Source: Sphingobacteriales bacterium (GTDB lineage Bacteria; Bacteroidota; Bacteroidia; Chitinophagales; Chitinophagaceae). Taken from it: DNA of 13,277 bases. Below the pieces are notes generated by a model. That model searched no databases and was not told where the DNA came from. It saw only the letters and a program-made list of their open reading frames with translations. Below are positions 6,999 to 13,277 of the stretch, in pieces (within the stretch, counting starts at the first letter, position 1; every line of letters begins with the position of its first letter). A program made the position numbers and the translations under genes. The DNA is taken from the NCBI GenBank assembly GCA_947463665.1, contig CANHUD010000042.1, positions 1 through 13,277 of the forward strand. The letters run 5' to 3'.

Positions 6999-7477
6999 TG
7001 CTGAATGAGCAGGGACTAACCATCTACACGGATGGTTCGGCAAGAGGGAACCCGGGAAGAGGTGGATACGGAACGATTCTGATGTGGAAAGGACAGGCGA
7101 AGGAATTGTCGGGGGGCTACCGCCTAACCACCAACAACCGGATGGAACTCATGAGTGTGATTGCGGGTCTGGAAGCCCTCACAAGAAAAGGTCTGGACAT
7201 TGTGATCTATTCCGATAGCCAGTATGTGGTGAAGGCCGTCAAAGAAGGCTGGCTGGAAAACTGGATGCGCACGAATTTCAAAGGAGGCAAGAAAAATCCG
7301 GATTTATGGAAACGGTTTTACGTGCTTTCCAAGCAGCACAGCATACGGTTTCACTGGGTGAAAGGACATGCAGACAATCCGTACAACAATCGTTGTGACG
7401 AACTGGCTACCTCCGCTGCTGACGGACGAGATTTACAGGTTGATGAATATTACGAACAGGAACAGCGTTCACATTAG
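6998..7477 (+). CDS. rnhA: Ribonuclease HI
   Basis: This 159-residue enzyme cleaves the RNA strand of RNA-DNA hybrids (R-loops, primers). All catalytic residues are visible: Asp12 in YTDGSARGNPG, Glu50 in NNRMELM, Asp73 in YSDSQYVV, the flexible-loop His124 in VKGHADNPYNNRCDELA and Asp134. The basic-protrusion segment with WMRTNFKGGKKNPDLW is also present, as in E. coli RNase HI (155 residues). The frame is open upstream to an ATG at 6929, but those 23 extra residues are low-complexity and lie wholly within the PhzF gene. ATG 6998 shares one base with the PhzF TGA and has a Shine-Dalgarno-like site, giving the usual length. Its TAG overlaps the stop of the convergent membrane-protein gene. 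Confidence 0.95.
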   Translation: MLNEQGLTIYTDGSARGNPGRGGYGTILMWKGQAKELSGGYRLTTNNRMELMSVIAGLEALTRKGLDIVIYSDSQYVVKAVKEGWLENWMRTNFKGGKKNPDLWKRFYVLSKQHSIRFHWVKGHADNPYNNRCDELATSAADGRDLQVDEYYEQEQRSH

Positions 7478-8031
7478 GCTGCAGAAACGAGGGAGCGTTT
7501 CATCAGTAGTTGGTGCGTCCCGAAAAGGATCAGACTGAATACTGCTGTAGAAAGAAGACTCATCTGATAGAAAGGAATACCATCGGTGAAACACATCATC
7601 AGGCCTTCAAATGTTTTGGGACGCTGGTAGCCGCCACCACTGATCCAAACGGAAAAGTTTGAAACGAGGAAGTATACGGTTGGACCGGCAATGCTGCCGC
7701 CAATGATACGGCCCAGGTTAAGATTGGACATTGCAAAACCAATTACCGTAAGAGACGTGAGCAACAGATAGTTTTCCCACTGACCTGCGTAAAATCCGGC
7801 AATGGGAGTGAGTCCTGCCACATAAAGAGCCTGATAAAAAAGATCGGAAAGGAACATGGACAACAATGGAAAAGCAAAGGCTACTCTGCGATCCTTCACT
7901 ACAGCTCCTGCAAACAAAGCCATAGCGATCTGAGGGGCAAATCCCCAGGGTCTTCCGGGCATTACCCTGTAAAGAGAAGCTACCAGTATAAGCAGGATAA
8001 AATGTATGATCAGTTGTCTGTTCCGTTTCAT
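7474..8031 (-). CDS. DUF6580-like six-helix membrane protein
   Basis: This 185-residue integral membrane protein has about six hydrophobic helices (roughly residues 7-23, 30-46, 50-72, 87-101, 109-131 and 152-176) and a basic N-terminus (MKRNRQ). Motifs such as RPWGFAPQIAMALFAGAV, FLSDLFYQ, GQWENY and SNFSVWISGGGY resemble the DUF6580 putative transport family common in Bacteroidota, whose fold recalls small ECF S components; I recognise the family from memory only and the substrate is unknown. The start is ATG at 8031 with a good -7 element just upstream. It is convergent with rnhA; the TTAG at 7474-7477 holds both stops. It lies 89 bp after manA on the same strand, so read-through from manA is possible but it appears to have its own promoter. 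Confidence 0.8.
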   Translation of the reverse strand: MKRNRQLIIHFILLILVASLYRVMPGRPWGFAPQIAMALFAGAVVKDRRVAFAFPLLSMFLSDLFYQALYVAGLTPIAGFYAGQWENYLLLTSLTVIGFAMSNLNLGRIIGGSIAGPTVYFLVSNFSVWISGGGYQRPKTFEGLMMCFTDGIPFYQMSLLSTAVFSLILFGTHQLLMKRSLVSAA

Positions 8032-8054
8032 GCGTCTAATTCGTTAATCAGCGT

Positions 8055-8062
8055 CAAAAATA
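8055..8062 (-). promoter_or_regulatory. Candidate -7 promoter element for the DUF6580-like gene
   Basis: On the - strand the octamer TATTTTTG matches the Bacteroidota -7 consensus TAnnTTTG at every fixed position. It lies 23 bases before the ATG at 8031. I see no good TTTG at the -33 position, so the assignment rests on the -7 element and spacing only. Confidence 0.45.
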
Positions 8063-8120
8063 GTACATTAATGAATCTGAGGAAGATTCTGTTTGGATAG
8101 TTTTATACACCCTGTGGATT

Positions 8121-9290
8121 TCATGGAACAAAAGCCCTCACGAACCGGAGATTCCCGGAAGCCGTCATGCGTTCGCCGGCCGGTACGAAGAAGGAACAAC
8201 CCCTGCCGGCATTCTTTCCATTGATCAAACCCTCCCCTTCCAGCACCAGCAGAATTTCAGGACCATTGGAAATGTAGTCATATTCCTGTTCTCCCTGCAG
8301 TTCCAGAAGGGAGAGGCTGAAATCCGGGACCGGACAATGGTACCGTTTTTCAGCAGGCAAGACTTCCGGGGCCATGGGTGTGGGAACGATCGCCTGAAAG
8401 AGTGTATGTTTCATCAGTTCAGGGACATCCACATGTTTGGGCGTCAGCCCGCCTCTTAAGACATTATCAGAGTTGGACATCAACTCTATGTTTTGTCCTT
8501 CCAGATAAGCATGCGGCAAACCGGCACCCTGAAATATGGCCTCTCCTTTTTTCAGGTGAACGAGATTGAAAAAGAAAATGGAGAAGATACCCCGATCCAG
8601 ACGATCCGGATAGGTTTTCATGGCCCGGGCAGCCCAAAACTCCGGCGTTGACTTATCAAGCTGCTGCTGGTCGTAAAGTGGTAAAAGGCGGTCTGCCATT
8701 GGTTTCAGTACACGATCCACTGTTGACTGAGGCCATTCCATGACCAACTGGTACAATCCCCTGTATCCAACACTGCTGAAAACAGGAGCGAGTTCACGGA
8801 ACTCCGGTACAGTTTCCAACAGAGAAGCCAGATCTGCTTCCGGACGAAACCCATGCAACAGCCAGAAATCACTGAGAGCCAGCATCATTTCGGGTTTGTG
8901 ATTGGCATCCCGGTAGTTTCGGTTAGGTGCATCGGCGGGGATGCCTTCCCGATTCTCGCGTTCAAATCCGGCACGGGCCTCTTCTTTGGTAGGATGAACC
9001 TGTATGGAGAGCATTTCCCTGACATCGAGTACTTTGAGCAGGAACGGCAGATCCCCAAACGCCTGCTGAACCCGTGCACCAAGGTATCGGTGTGGCGTAG
9101 AACGGATCAGTTCTGGCAATCCGGTCCGGGCATGGCTACCGAGCCGGATAACAGCAGGCGCAGAGGGATGAACGCCCATCCAGTATTCGGCAAAAGGCCG
9201 GTTTTCCGTGTTGGAAATACTCAGAAACTGTGGGATAAACTCTTTGCCGCCCCATGCGTAGTGCTGTACCTTGCCTGTTAATGTAAACAT
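8121..9290 (-). CDS. manA: Mannose-6-phosphate isomerase, class I
   Basis: This 389-residue zinc enzyme interconverts mannose 6-phosphate and fructose 6-phosphate, linking mannose or GDP-mannose metabolism to glycolysis. Type I motifs are complete: VQHYAWGG near the N-terminus, YWMGVHP (36-42), zinc ligands Gln97 and His99 (SIQVHP), Glu134 (HKPEMMLAL), His260 (GLPHAYLEG), and the active-site Arg279 in DNVLRGGLTPKHVDVPEL. The frame stays open a further 71 codons to 9503, but that stretch lacks family similarity and lies antisense to the yraN gene. ATG at 9290 gives the standard length and places VQHYAWGG at residue 8. The start lies only 6 bp from the divergent yraN start. pfkA, which uses the same fructose 6-phosphate pool, is in the window but not in the same operon. 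Confidence 0.95.
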   Translation of the reverse strand: MFTLTGKVQHYAWGGKEFIPQFLSISNTENRPFAEYWMGVHPSAPAVIRLGSHARTGLPELIRSTPHRYLGARVQQAFGDLPFLLKVLDVREMLSIQVHPTKEEARAGFERENREGIPADAPNRNYRDANHKPEMMLALSDFWLLHGFRPEADLASLLETVPEFRELAPVFSSVGYRGLYQLVMEWPQSTVDRVLKPMADRLLPLYDQQQLDKSTPEFWAARAMKTYPDRLDRGIFSIFFFNLVHLKKGEAIFQGAGLPHAYLEGQNIELMSNSDNVLRGGLTPKHVDVPELMKHTLFQAIVPTPMAPEVLPAEKRYHCPVPDFSLSLLELQGEQEYDYISNGPEILLVLEGEGLINGKNAGRGCSFFVPAGERMTASGNLRFVRAFVP

Positions 9291-9296
9291 AAGATC

Positions 9297-9677
9297 ATGC
9301 GTTTTACGAACAGTCGCGAAGGTAAGCGAAGTACCCAAGCTATTGGTGCAGAAGGAGAAGCGCTGGCCCGGATTTTTTTTGAGGATATGGGTTTTGAGAT
9401 TCTGCAGACCAACTGGCGTCACCGGCATCAGGAAATTGACATTATTGCTACTGATGGACGGGTGCTCCATATTATTGAGGTAAAGACCCAGACTTCGGAA
9501 CATGGCGGACTACCGGAGGAGAGTGTGAACCGGAAGAAATTACTGAACCTGATGAAGGCAGCAGAGGCTTACATGCAGACAGATAATCGATGGAGTCTGC
9601 TCCAGTTCGATATTCTGGCGGTTCTGTGGAAGAATGGAGTGGCAGAGCTGCTGTGGATCGAAGATATTTATCTATGA
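9297..9677 (+). CDS. yraN: YraN/UPF0102-family nuclease-like protein
   Basis: At 126 residues it has the normal length for the UPF0102 (YraN) family, which adopts an endonuclease-like fold related to Holliday-junction resolvases. The characteristic block AIGAEGEALARIFFEDMGF is followed by NWRHRHQEIDIIATDG and HIIEVKTQ. Glu46, Asp48, Glu61 and Lys63 form the predicted PD-(D/E)xK-type metal site. The biological role of the family is unsettled, with DNA processing the usual guess. The start is fixed: a stop at 9279-9281 lies in frame and ATG 9297 is the only start codon before the conserved region. The gene is divergent from manA with 6 bp between the starts, and convergent with the YkgJ gene, ending 10 bp from it. 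Confidence 0.9.
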   Translation: MRFTNSREGKRSTQAIGAEGEALARIFFEDMGFEILQTNWRHRHQEIDIIATDGRVLHIIEVKTQTSEHGGLPEESVNRKKLLNLMKAAEAYMQTDNRWSLLQFDILAVLWKNGVAELLWIEDIYL

Positions 9678-9687
9678 CAGAGAGCGC

Positions 9688-10188
9688 TCATGATCTGAGG
9701 CGGTCCATCAGTTTTTCAACCATTTTGTATGTAGCCGGGCAATAGGTCAGGTTCTGGTGATGAACATGCATGTAGTCCTGCATTTTCTTTTTGGTGAGGT
9801 GAGGGAATCCTGCACAATCTACCGGTCGGACTTCATAGATGCTGCACATATTTGTTTTGAGATCCAGAAACTGACAAGGCTGCTTTACATTCATCCAATC
9901 TCCCCCTTTGTCTTTGTACAGGTATTTTTCTTTGAAGGCATCCGGTGTAGTGCCCAGATGCGTGGAGATTCTTTTGATATCCGATGGTGTAAAGGTTGGC
10001 GTCATGGTTTTGCAGCAGTTTGCGCAGGAGAGGCAGTCCACTTCCTGCCATACCTCTTTATCGATTTCAACAGCGAGTCCGTCGAGCTTGCGGGGCGGAT
10101 TTTTTCCCAGACGGGTCAGGAACATGCGCATTTTTCGTTTGTGGAGGGCTACATTCTTTTGAAAGGACTTCAGATTTATAGGCTGCAT
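9688..10188 (-). CDS. YkgJ-family cysteine-cluster protein
   Basis: This 166-residue cytoplasmic protein has the metal-binding cysteine pattern of the YkgJ (zinc/iron-chelating) family. CLSCANCC (Cys52, 55, 58, 59) is followed by Cys105, Cys115 in MCSIYEVRPVDC, Cys125 and Cys150. The RPxxCxxFP-type segment (RPVDCAGFP) is the family signature; an Fe-S cluster or zinc is expected, and the cellular role is not known. The N-terminal 35 residues are strongly basic. The open frame extends to a TTG at 10221, but ATG 10188 is preferred because a likely -7 element for this gene lies at 10205-10212, downstream of that TTG. It is divergent from xerD and convergent with yraN. Confidence 0.87.
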   Translation of the reverse strand: MQPINLKSFQKNVALHKRKMRMFLTRLGKNPPRKLDGLAVEIDKEVWQEVDCLSCANCCKTMTPTFTPSDIKRISTHLGTTPDAFKEKYLYKDKGGDWMNVKQPCQFLDLKTNMCSIYEVRPVDCAGFPHLTKKKMQDYMHVHHQNLTYCPATYKMVEKLMDRLRS

Positions 10189-10204
10189 AAATGTCAATAT
10201 CTGA

Positions 10205-10212
10205 CAAATATG
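10205..10212 (-). promoter_or_regulatory. Candidate -7 element for the YkgJ-family gene
   Basis: The - strand octamer CATATTTG matches TAnnTTTG at all fixed positions but the first. It ends 16 bases before the ATG at 10188. It lies back to back with the xerD -7 element, 13 bp apart, so the two promoters would overlap. No clear -33 element was found. Confidence 0.35.
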
Positions 10213-10225
10213 GCTAAACAAACTC

Positions 10226-10233
10226 TACTTTTG
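10226..10233 (+). promoter_or_regulatory. Candidate -7 promoter element for xerD
   Basis: TACTTTTG is a perfect match to TAnnTTTG. It lies 18 bases before the ATG at 10252. It also helps to choose the xerD start, because the next upstream ATG (10210) would be outside a transcript begun here. A good -33 TTTG at the usual distance is not visible. Confidence 0.45.
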
Positions 10234-10251
10234 AAAAATATATTTACCCGT

Positions 10252-11166
10252 ATGTGGGAACCGTATAGAAATGGATTCCGGAACTTTCTCTTGATGGAGC
10301 GCGCCTTGTCGGATGCCACCATTGAAGCCTATATCAGGGATCTTGATACGTTTACCCAATATCTGGAGATCTCCGGGAAAACGCTTACACCCAGTACAAC
10401 AGAGTTGAAAGATTTGCAGGAATTTCTGATCTGGGTCGGAGAAATCGGAATAAGCCCGGCTTCTCAATCCAGGCTTATCAGCGGGCTGCGAAGTTTTTTC
10501 CGGTATTGCCTTTCAGAGGAGCTGATCACTCTGGATCCAAGTTCGCTGCTGGATGCACCGAAGCTGAAAAGAAGCCTGCCGGATGTGCTCACGGTAGAAG
10601 AAATTGAGGCACTGATGAGCCAGATTGACCACAGCAAAGATGATGGGCTGCGAAACAGGGCTATGCTTGAAATAATGTACAGTTGCGGGCTTCGAGTATC
10701 CGAAGTAGTGCAATTGCGCATCCCCTGCCTCTACCTTGATGCAGGATTTATAAGGGTTATCGGGAAAGGAAATAAAGAAAGACTGGTACCGATCGGAGCA
10801 TCTGCCATCAAACAGTTGCGCATTTATTTTCAGCATGTACGGAACCGGCAGACCAGTATGCAGGGAGAAGAAGAGATTGTTTTCCTGAACCGCAGAGGGC
10901 GGCGGCTGACGAGAGTGATGATTTTTCTGATCATCAAAGAACTGGCTCAGAAAGCAGGTATCCGAAAAGTTATTTCTCCACATACCTTCAGACATTCATT
11001 TGCTACCCATCTGGTGGAAGGAGGTGCTGATTTACGGTCTGTTCAGGAGATGCTGGGGCATGAAAGCATTACCACAACGGAGATTTATACCCATCTCGAC
11101 AGGGAATATCTGCGGGAAACACTCATCCGGTTTCATCCTTCTTATCGGAAGGACTATGGAAAATAA
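10252..11166 (+). CDS. xerD: Site-specific tyrosine recombinase XerD
   Basis: This 304-residue tyrosine recombinase is expected to act with XerC at dif to resolve chromosome dimers. The N-terminal SAM-like core-binding domain (MERALSDATIEAYIRDLDTF) is followed by the catalytic domain. Counting from ATG 10252 gives Arg148 (CGLRVSE), Lys172 (GKGNKERLVP), His244 and Arg247 (HTFRHSFATHL), His270 (LGHES) and nucleophile Tyr279 (EIYTHLD). This is the same numbering as E. coli XerD, a strong argument for both identity and start. The frame is open upstream to 9757, antisense to the YkgJ gene, and this is rejected as coding. A -7 element lies just upstream. No integrase-type neighbours, attachment repeats or cargo genes are seen, so a housekeeping role is more likely than a mobile one. 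Confidence 0.95.
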   Translation: MWEPYRNGFRNFLLMERALSDATIEAYIRDLDTFTQYLEISGKTLTPSTTELKDLQEFLIWVGEIGISPASQSRLISGLRSFFRYCLSEELITLDPSSLLDAPKLKRSLPDVLTVEEIEALMSQIDHSKDDGLRNRAMLEIMYSCGLRVSEVVQLRIPCLYLDAGFIRVIGKGNKERLVPIGASAIKQLRIYFQHVRNRQTSMQGEEEIVFLNRRGRRLTRVMIFLIIKELAQKAGIRKVISPHTFRHSFATHLVEGGADLRSVQEMLGHESITTTEIYTHLDREYLRETLIRFHPSYRKDYGK

Positions 11167-11177
11167 CAGGGAATATC

Positions 11178-11185
11178 TACATTTG
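11178..11185 (+). promoter_or_regulatory. Candidate -7 promoter element for the DUF2911 gene
   Basis: TACATTTG is a perfect match to TAnnTTTG, located in the 39-bp gap after xerD and ending 20 bases before the ATG at 11206. It suggests separate transcription from xerD. The -33 region, which would fall at the 3' end of xerD, has no clear TTTG. Confidence 0.5.
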
Positions 11186-11205
11186 TCTACTCTAAATCAG
11201 AATTC

Positions 11206-12039
11206 ATGAAGAAATTAGTTGTTACCGCATTGTTTGCCGCAAGCGTTTTCGCCGTCCGGGCTCAGGCAATCAAAACACCTGCAGCGTCTACCGCTCAGTC
11301 CGTAAAGCAGGAGTTCGGTCTCTCTTCCGTAGAACTTTCCTATTCCAGGCCCAATGCCAAAGGAAGAACCATTTTTGGAGATCTGGTTCCATACAACGCC
11401 GTGTGGAGAACCGGTGCCAATAGTGCCACTACCCTTACGTTTAGCGATGAGGTCATGATCGGCGGAAAAAAAGTACCGGCAGGTAAGTATGGGCTTCTCA
11501 CGATCCCCAATACCGGCAGCTGGACCATCATTCTGACCCGCCAGACCGATGTCACCTCTCCTGCAGCCTACAAACAGGATCAGGATGTGGTTCGGATCAC
11601 AGCTACTCCCCAGGACATGCCGTTCGACACGGAAACCTTCACCATGCAATTCATGAATGTAAAGGCAAATTCAATGGATTTGCTGATTCTATGGGAACGC
11701 ACTGCGGTATTTCTGCCCATCAGCATGGACATCGATTCCAAAGTAATGAGCCAGATTGAAAACGCTATGAATAAGGACAACAAGCCTTATTTTCAGGCTG
11801 CCATGTATTATCTGGACAACGGAAAAGATCTGAATAAAGCCAATGAATGGCTGGATAAAGCCGTACAACAAACACCCAATGCCTATTGGGTATGGCACCA
11901 GAAAGCGAATTGCCTGGCACGACAGGGCAAAAAGCAGGAAGCCATAGCTGCTGCGAATAAATCGATTGAGCTGGCTAAGGCAGGAAAAAATAATGATTAT
12001 GTTGCCCTGAATGAGAAATTGCTGAGCACGCTCAAATAA
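11206..12039 (+). CDS. Exported DUF2911 protein with TPR-like C-terminus
   Basis: This 277-residue protein starts with a Sec signal peptide (MKKLVVTALFAASVFAVRA, cleavage likely after Ala19). Residues ~28-170 match DUF2911, a family frequent in Bacteroidota. Its hallmarks are VELSYSRPNAKGRTIFGDLV, PYNAVWRTGANSATTLTFS, VPAGKYGLLTIP and SWTIILTRQ, and its function is unknown. The C-terminal ~85 residues (YFQAAMYYLDNGKDLNKANE, then NAYWVWHQKANCLARQGKKQ) read as one or two tetratricopeptide-like helical pairs, pointing to protein binding. Similar two-part proteins of about 280 residues are common in the group. No catalytic motif is seen. It has its own likely promoter, and 177 bp separate it from the receptor gene, without a recognisable terminator. 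Confidence 0.88.
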   Translation: MKKLVVTALFAASVFAVRAQAIKTPAASTAQSVKQEFGLSSVELSYSRPNAKGRTIFGDLVPYNAVWRTGANSATTLTFSDEVMIGGKKVPAGKYGLLTIPNTGSWTIILTRQTDVTSPAAYKQDQDVVRITATPQDMPFDTETFTMQFMNVKANSMDLLILWERTAVFLPISMDIDSKVMSQIENAMNKDNKPYFQAAMYYLDNGKDLNKANEWLDKAVQQTPNAYWVWHQKANCLARQGKKQEAIAAANKSIELAKAGKNNDYVALNEKLLSTLK

Positions 12040-12157
12040 TTCATTGAAAATCAGTTAGCTGTAGTTATATTAATATTAAATCATCCATTTACAGACGTAT
12101 AAACCATTCATTCACAGAAAACGGTTACCATAATCCGGTGTTAAGTGATAAAAATTA

Positions 12158-12190
12158 TTTGAAAAGATGAGCAAACTATTATTACTTTAC
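12158..12190 (+). promoter_or_regulatory. Candidate -33/-7 promoter for the TonB-dependent receptor
   Basis: TTTG at 12158-12161 is followed 21 bases later by TACTTTAC (12183-12190), a partial match to TAnnTTTG, and the ATG at 12217 follows 26 bases further on. It is the only paired -33/-7 arrangement I could find in the AT-rich 177-bp gap (12040-12216). That gap otherwise shows only a short ATATTAATAT palindrome and no coding sequence or terminator. Confidence 0.35.
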
Positions 12191-12216
12191 CGCGTTTGGA
12201 ACCAAAATAATTGCTT

Positions 12217-13277
12217 ATGAAACAAATAGCAGTACTAGCCATTTTTGCGTTGTTTCTGTCTCCCCTGTTTTCCCTGGCTCAGGGGCAGGCGGTATCAGGA
12301 ACTATTCGCAATGCCCTGACCAAAGAAACGGTCAGTGCCGCATCTGTTACGATTAAAGGTACTTCATCGGGTACGTTTACCGATGATAAAGGTAATTTCC
12401 GCATTAATGTGCCTTCCAGTGCCAAATTTCCAGTAACCCTGGTGATTTCCTCTATCGGTTTTGCAACCACTGAAACGGTTGTATCAGCTGCCGGAGATGT
12501 TCCGGAAATCTCCCTTTCTCCCAGCTCTGCGCTTGGTGAGGAACTGGTTGTATCGGCTACCCGTCTCCCAACACGTATAATGGAATCTCCGGTTTCCATT
12601 GAGCGCGTGAGCGGTGCACAGTTGCGAAATGCACCTGCTGCCAATTATTATGATATTGTTACCAATCTTAAAGGTGTTGACATGATTGCATCCAGTCTCA
12701 CCTTCAGAACAGTTACAACAAGGGGATTTGGTGGAAGCGGTAATACCCGATTCAACCAGATTGTAGATGGTATGGACAACCAGGCTCCGGGCCTTAACTT
12801 CTCTGTTGGTTCAGTTATTGGACTTACCGAGTTGGATGTAGAAAGTATGGAACTGTTGCAGGGTGCTTCTTCAGCCCTTTATGGCCCCGGTGGTATGAAC
12901 GGAACCCTGCTGATCAATTCCAAGAGTCCTTTCCGTCATCAGGGACTTTCTTTCCAGACCAAGACCGGTATGATGCATTCTGATTCCCGCTACAGGAATC
13001 CGGGAGGTTACCACAACTGGTCTTTGCGCTACGCAACAAAAGTAAACGAGCGTCTTGCCTTTAAGATCAACACCGAATTGATTCAGGCCAAAGACTGGCT
13101 GGCAGCTGATTACAGAAATGTTGACCGTAATAACCGGATCACTGATAATTTGATCGCCGGAACAAGGGATACAGATCCCAATTATGATGGTGTGAATGTA
13201 TATGGAGATGAAACCACCATTGATCTGCGTCAGGTTTTCAATGGAATTGCAGGACAGGCACCTTTCCTCGCACCTTA
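12217..13277 (+). CDS. TonB-dependent outer-membrane receptor (3' end missing)
   Basis: The frame is open from ATG 12217 to the window end, giving 353 residues of a protein that is usually 700-1000 long. There is a signal peptide (MKQIAVLAIFALFLSPLFSLA, cleavage near residue 21). A carboxypeptidase-regulatory-like beta-sandwich follows (about 24-105: VSGTIRN, TIKGTSSGTFTDDKGNFRI, SSIGFATTE). EELVVSATR (108-116) forms the TonB-box/plug junction. The plug domain includes LKGVDMIAS, TTRGFGGSGNTRFNQIVDGM, and VESMELLQGASSALYGPGGMNG, with barrel strands beginning near 240. Such receptors import siderophores, cobalamin, glycans or peptides across the outer membrane with TonB-ExbBD energy. The substrate cannot be assigned; no SusD gene is visible, and it would lie downstream of the window. 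A candidate promoter lies at 12158-12190. Confidence 0.93.
   Translation, partial: MKQIAVLAIFALFLSPLFSLAQGQAVSGTIRNALTKETVSAASVTIKGTSSGTFTDDKGNFRINVPSSAKFPVTLVISSIGFATTETVVSAAGDVPEISLSPSSALGEELVVSATRLPTRIMESPVSIERVSGAQLRNAPAANYYDIVTNLKGVDMIASSLTFRTVTTRGFGGSGNTRFNQIVDGMDNQAPGLNFSVGSVIGLTELDVESMELLQGASSALYGPGGMNGTLLINSKSPFRHQGLSFQTKTGMMHSDSRYRNPGGYHNWSLRYATKVNERLAFKINTELIQAKDWLAADYRNVDRNNRITDNLIAGTRDTDPNYDGVNVYGDETTIDLRQVFNGIAGQAPFLAP

Noticed and set aside
9291..9503. 71-codon N-terminal extension of manA
   Set aside because: It overlaps yraN in antisense, resembles no mannose isomerase sequence, and the ATG at 9290 gives the standard length with VQHYAWGG in the expected position.
9682..9689. 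Palindrome GAGCGCTC between yraN and the YkgJ gene as a terminator
   Set aside because: Only four bases per arm, no loop and no T tract; too short to call.
9757..10251. Long N-terminal extension of the xerD frame
   Set aside because: It is antisense to the YkgJ-family gene; starting at 10252 reproduces the E. coli XerD catalytic residue numbering exactly and follows a perfect -7 element.
10252..11166. Integrase of a mobile element
   Set aside because: Residue spacing and length fit housekeeping XerD, and there are no direct repeats, tRNA target, excisionase or cargo genes around it.
12279..12644. 121-codon open frame antisense to the receptor gene
   Set aside because: It is contained within the signal, regulatory-like and plug region of a clear TonB-dependent receptor and shows no family similarity.

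Overview
The window looks like an ordinary chromosomal segment from a member of the Bacteroidota, probably the Chitinophagaceae or close relatives (an inference). Several things point there. A SusC/OmpA-style TonB-dependent receptor carries an N-terminal carboxypeptidase-regulatory-like domain, and there is a DUF2911 lipid-exported-type protein and a DUF6580-like membrane protein. Most starts have no clear Shine-Dalgarno sequence. Several genes are preceded by octamers matching the Bacteroidota -7 element TAnnTTTG. Base composition is close to half G+C throughout, with no obvious compositional break, and I see no tRNA, rRNA, CRISPR array, insertion sequence or prophage.

Left part (1-4280): the 3' portion of an arginase-family gene runs convergently into an RmlD-like NAD(P) sugar-nucleotide reductase, and their stop codons share four bases. 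A 179-bp divergent intergenic region with a perfect 14-bp palindrome then leads into a tight two-gene glycolytic operon, 6-phosphofructokinase (pfkA) and pyruvate kinase (pyk). It closes with a strong intrinsic terminator. The operon joins the committing and the final ATP-yielding steps of glycolysis; the pyruvate kinase carries the residue signature of K+-independent enzymes.

Middle (4296-8031): an exported CocE/NonD-type serine hydrolase, a PhzF-family isomerase-like protein and ribonuclease HI lie on the + strand. The last two are joined by a TGATG stop/start overlap. A six-helix DUF6580-like membrane protein faces them on the - strand, again with overlapping stop codons. Upstream of it, also on the - strand, is a type I mannose-6-phosphate isomerase (manA).

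Right part (9290-13277): manA and a YraN-family protein are divergent with only 6 bp between their start codons. A YkgJ-type cysteine-cluster protein and the tyrosine recombinase XerD are divergent over 63 bp that hold back-to-back -7 elements. XerD is followed by an exported DUF2911 protein with its own promoter and then by the 5' part of a TonB-dependent receptor that runs off the window.

Several starts were moved from the longest possible reading frame: PhzF to 6201, rnhA to 6998, manA to 9290, YkgJ to 10188 and xerD to 10252. I found no convincing undescribed multi-gene system. The points worth following are substitutions in the arginase substrate pocket, the pyruvate kinase signature, the pfkA palindrome, and the very compact divergent and convergent gene junctions.
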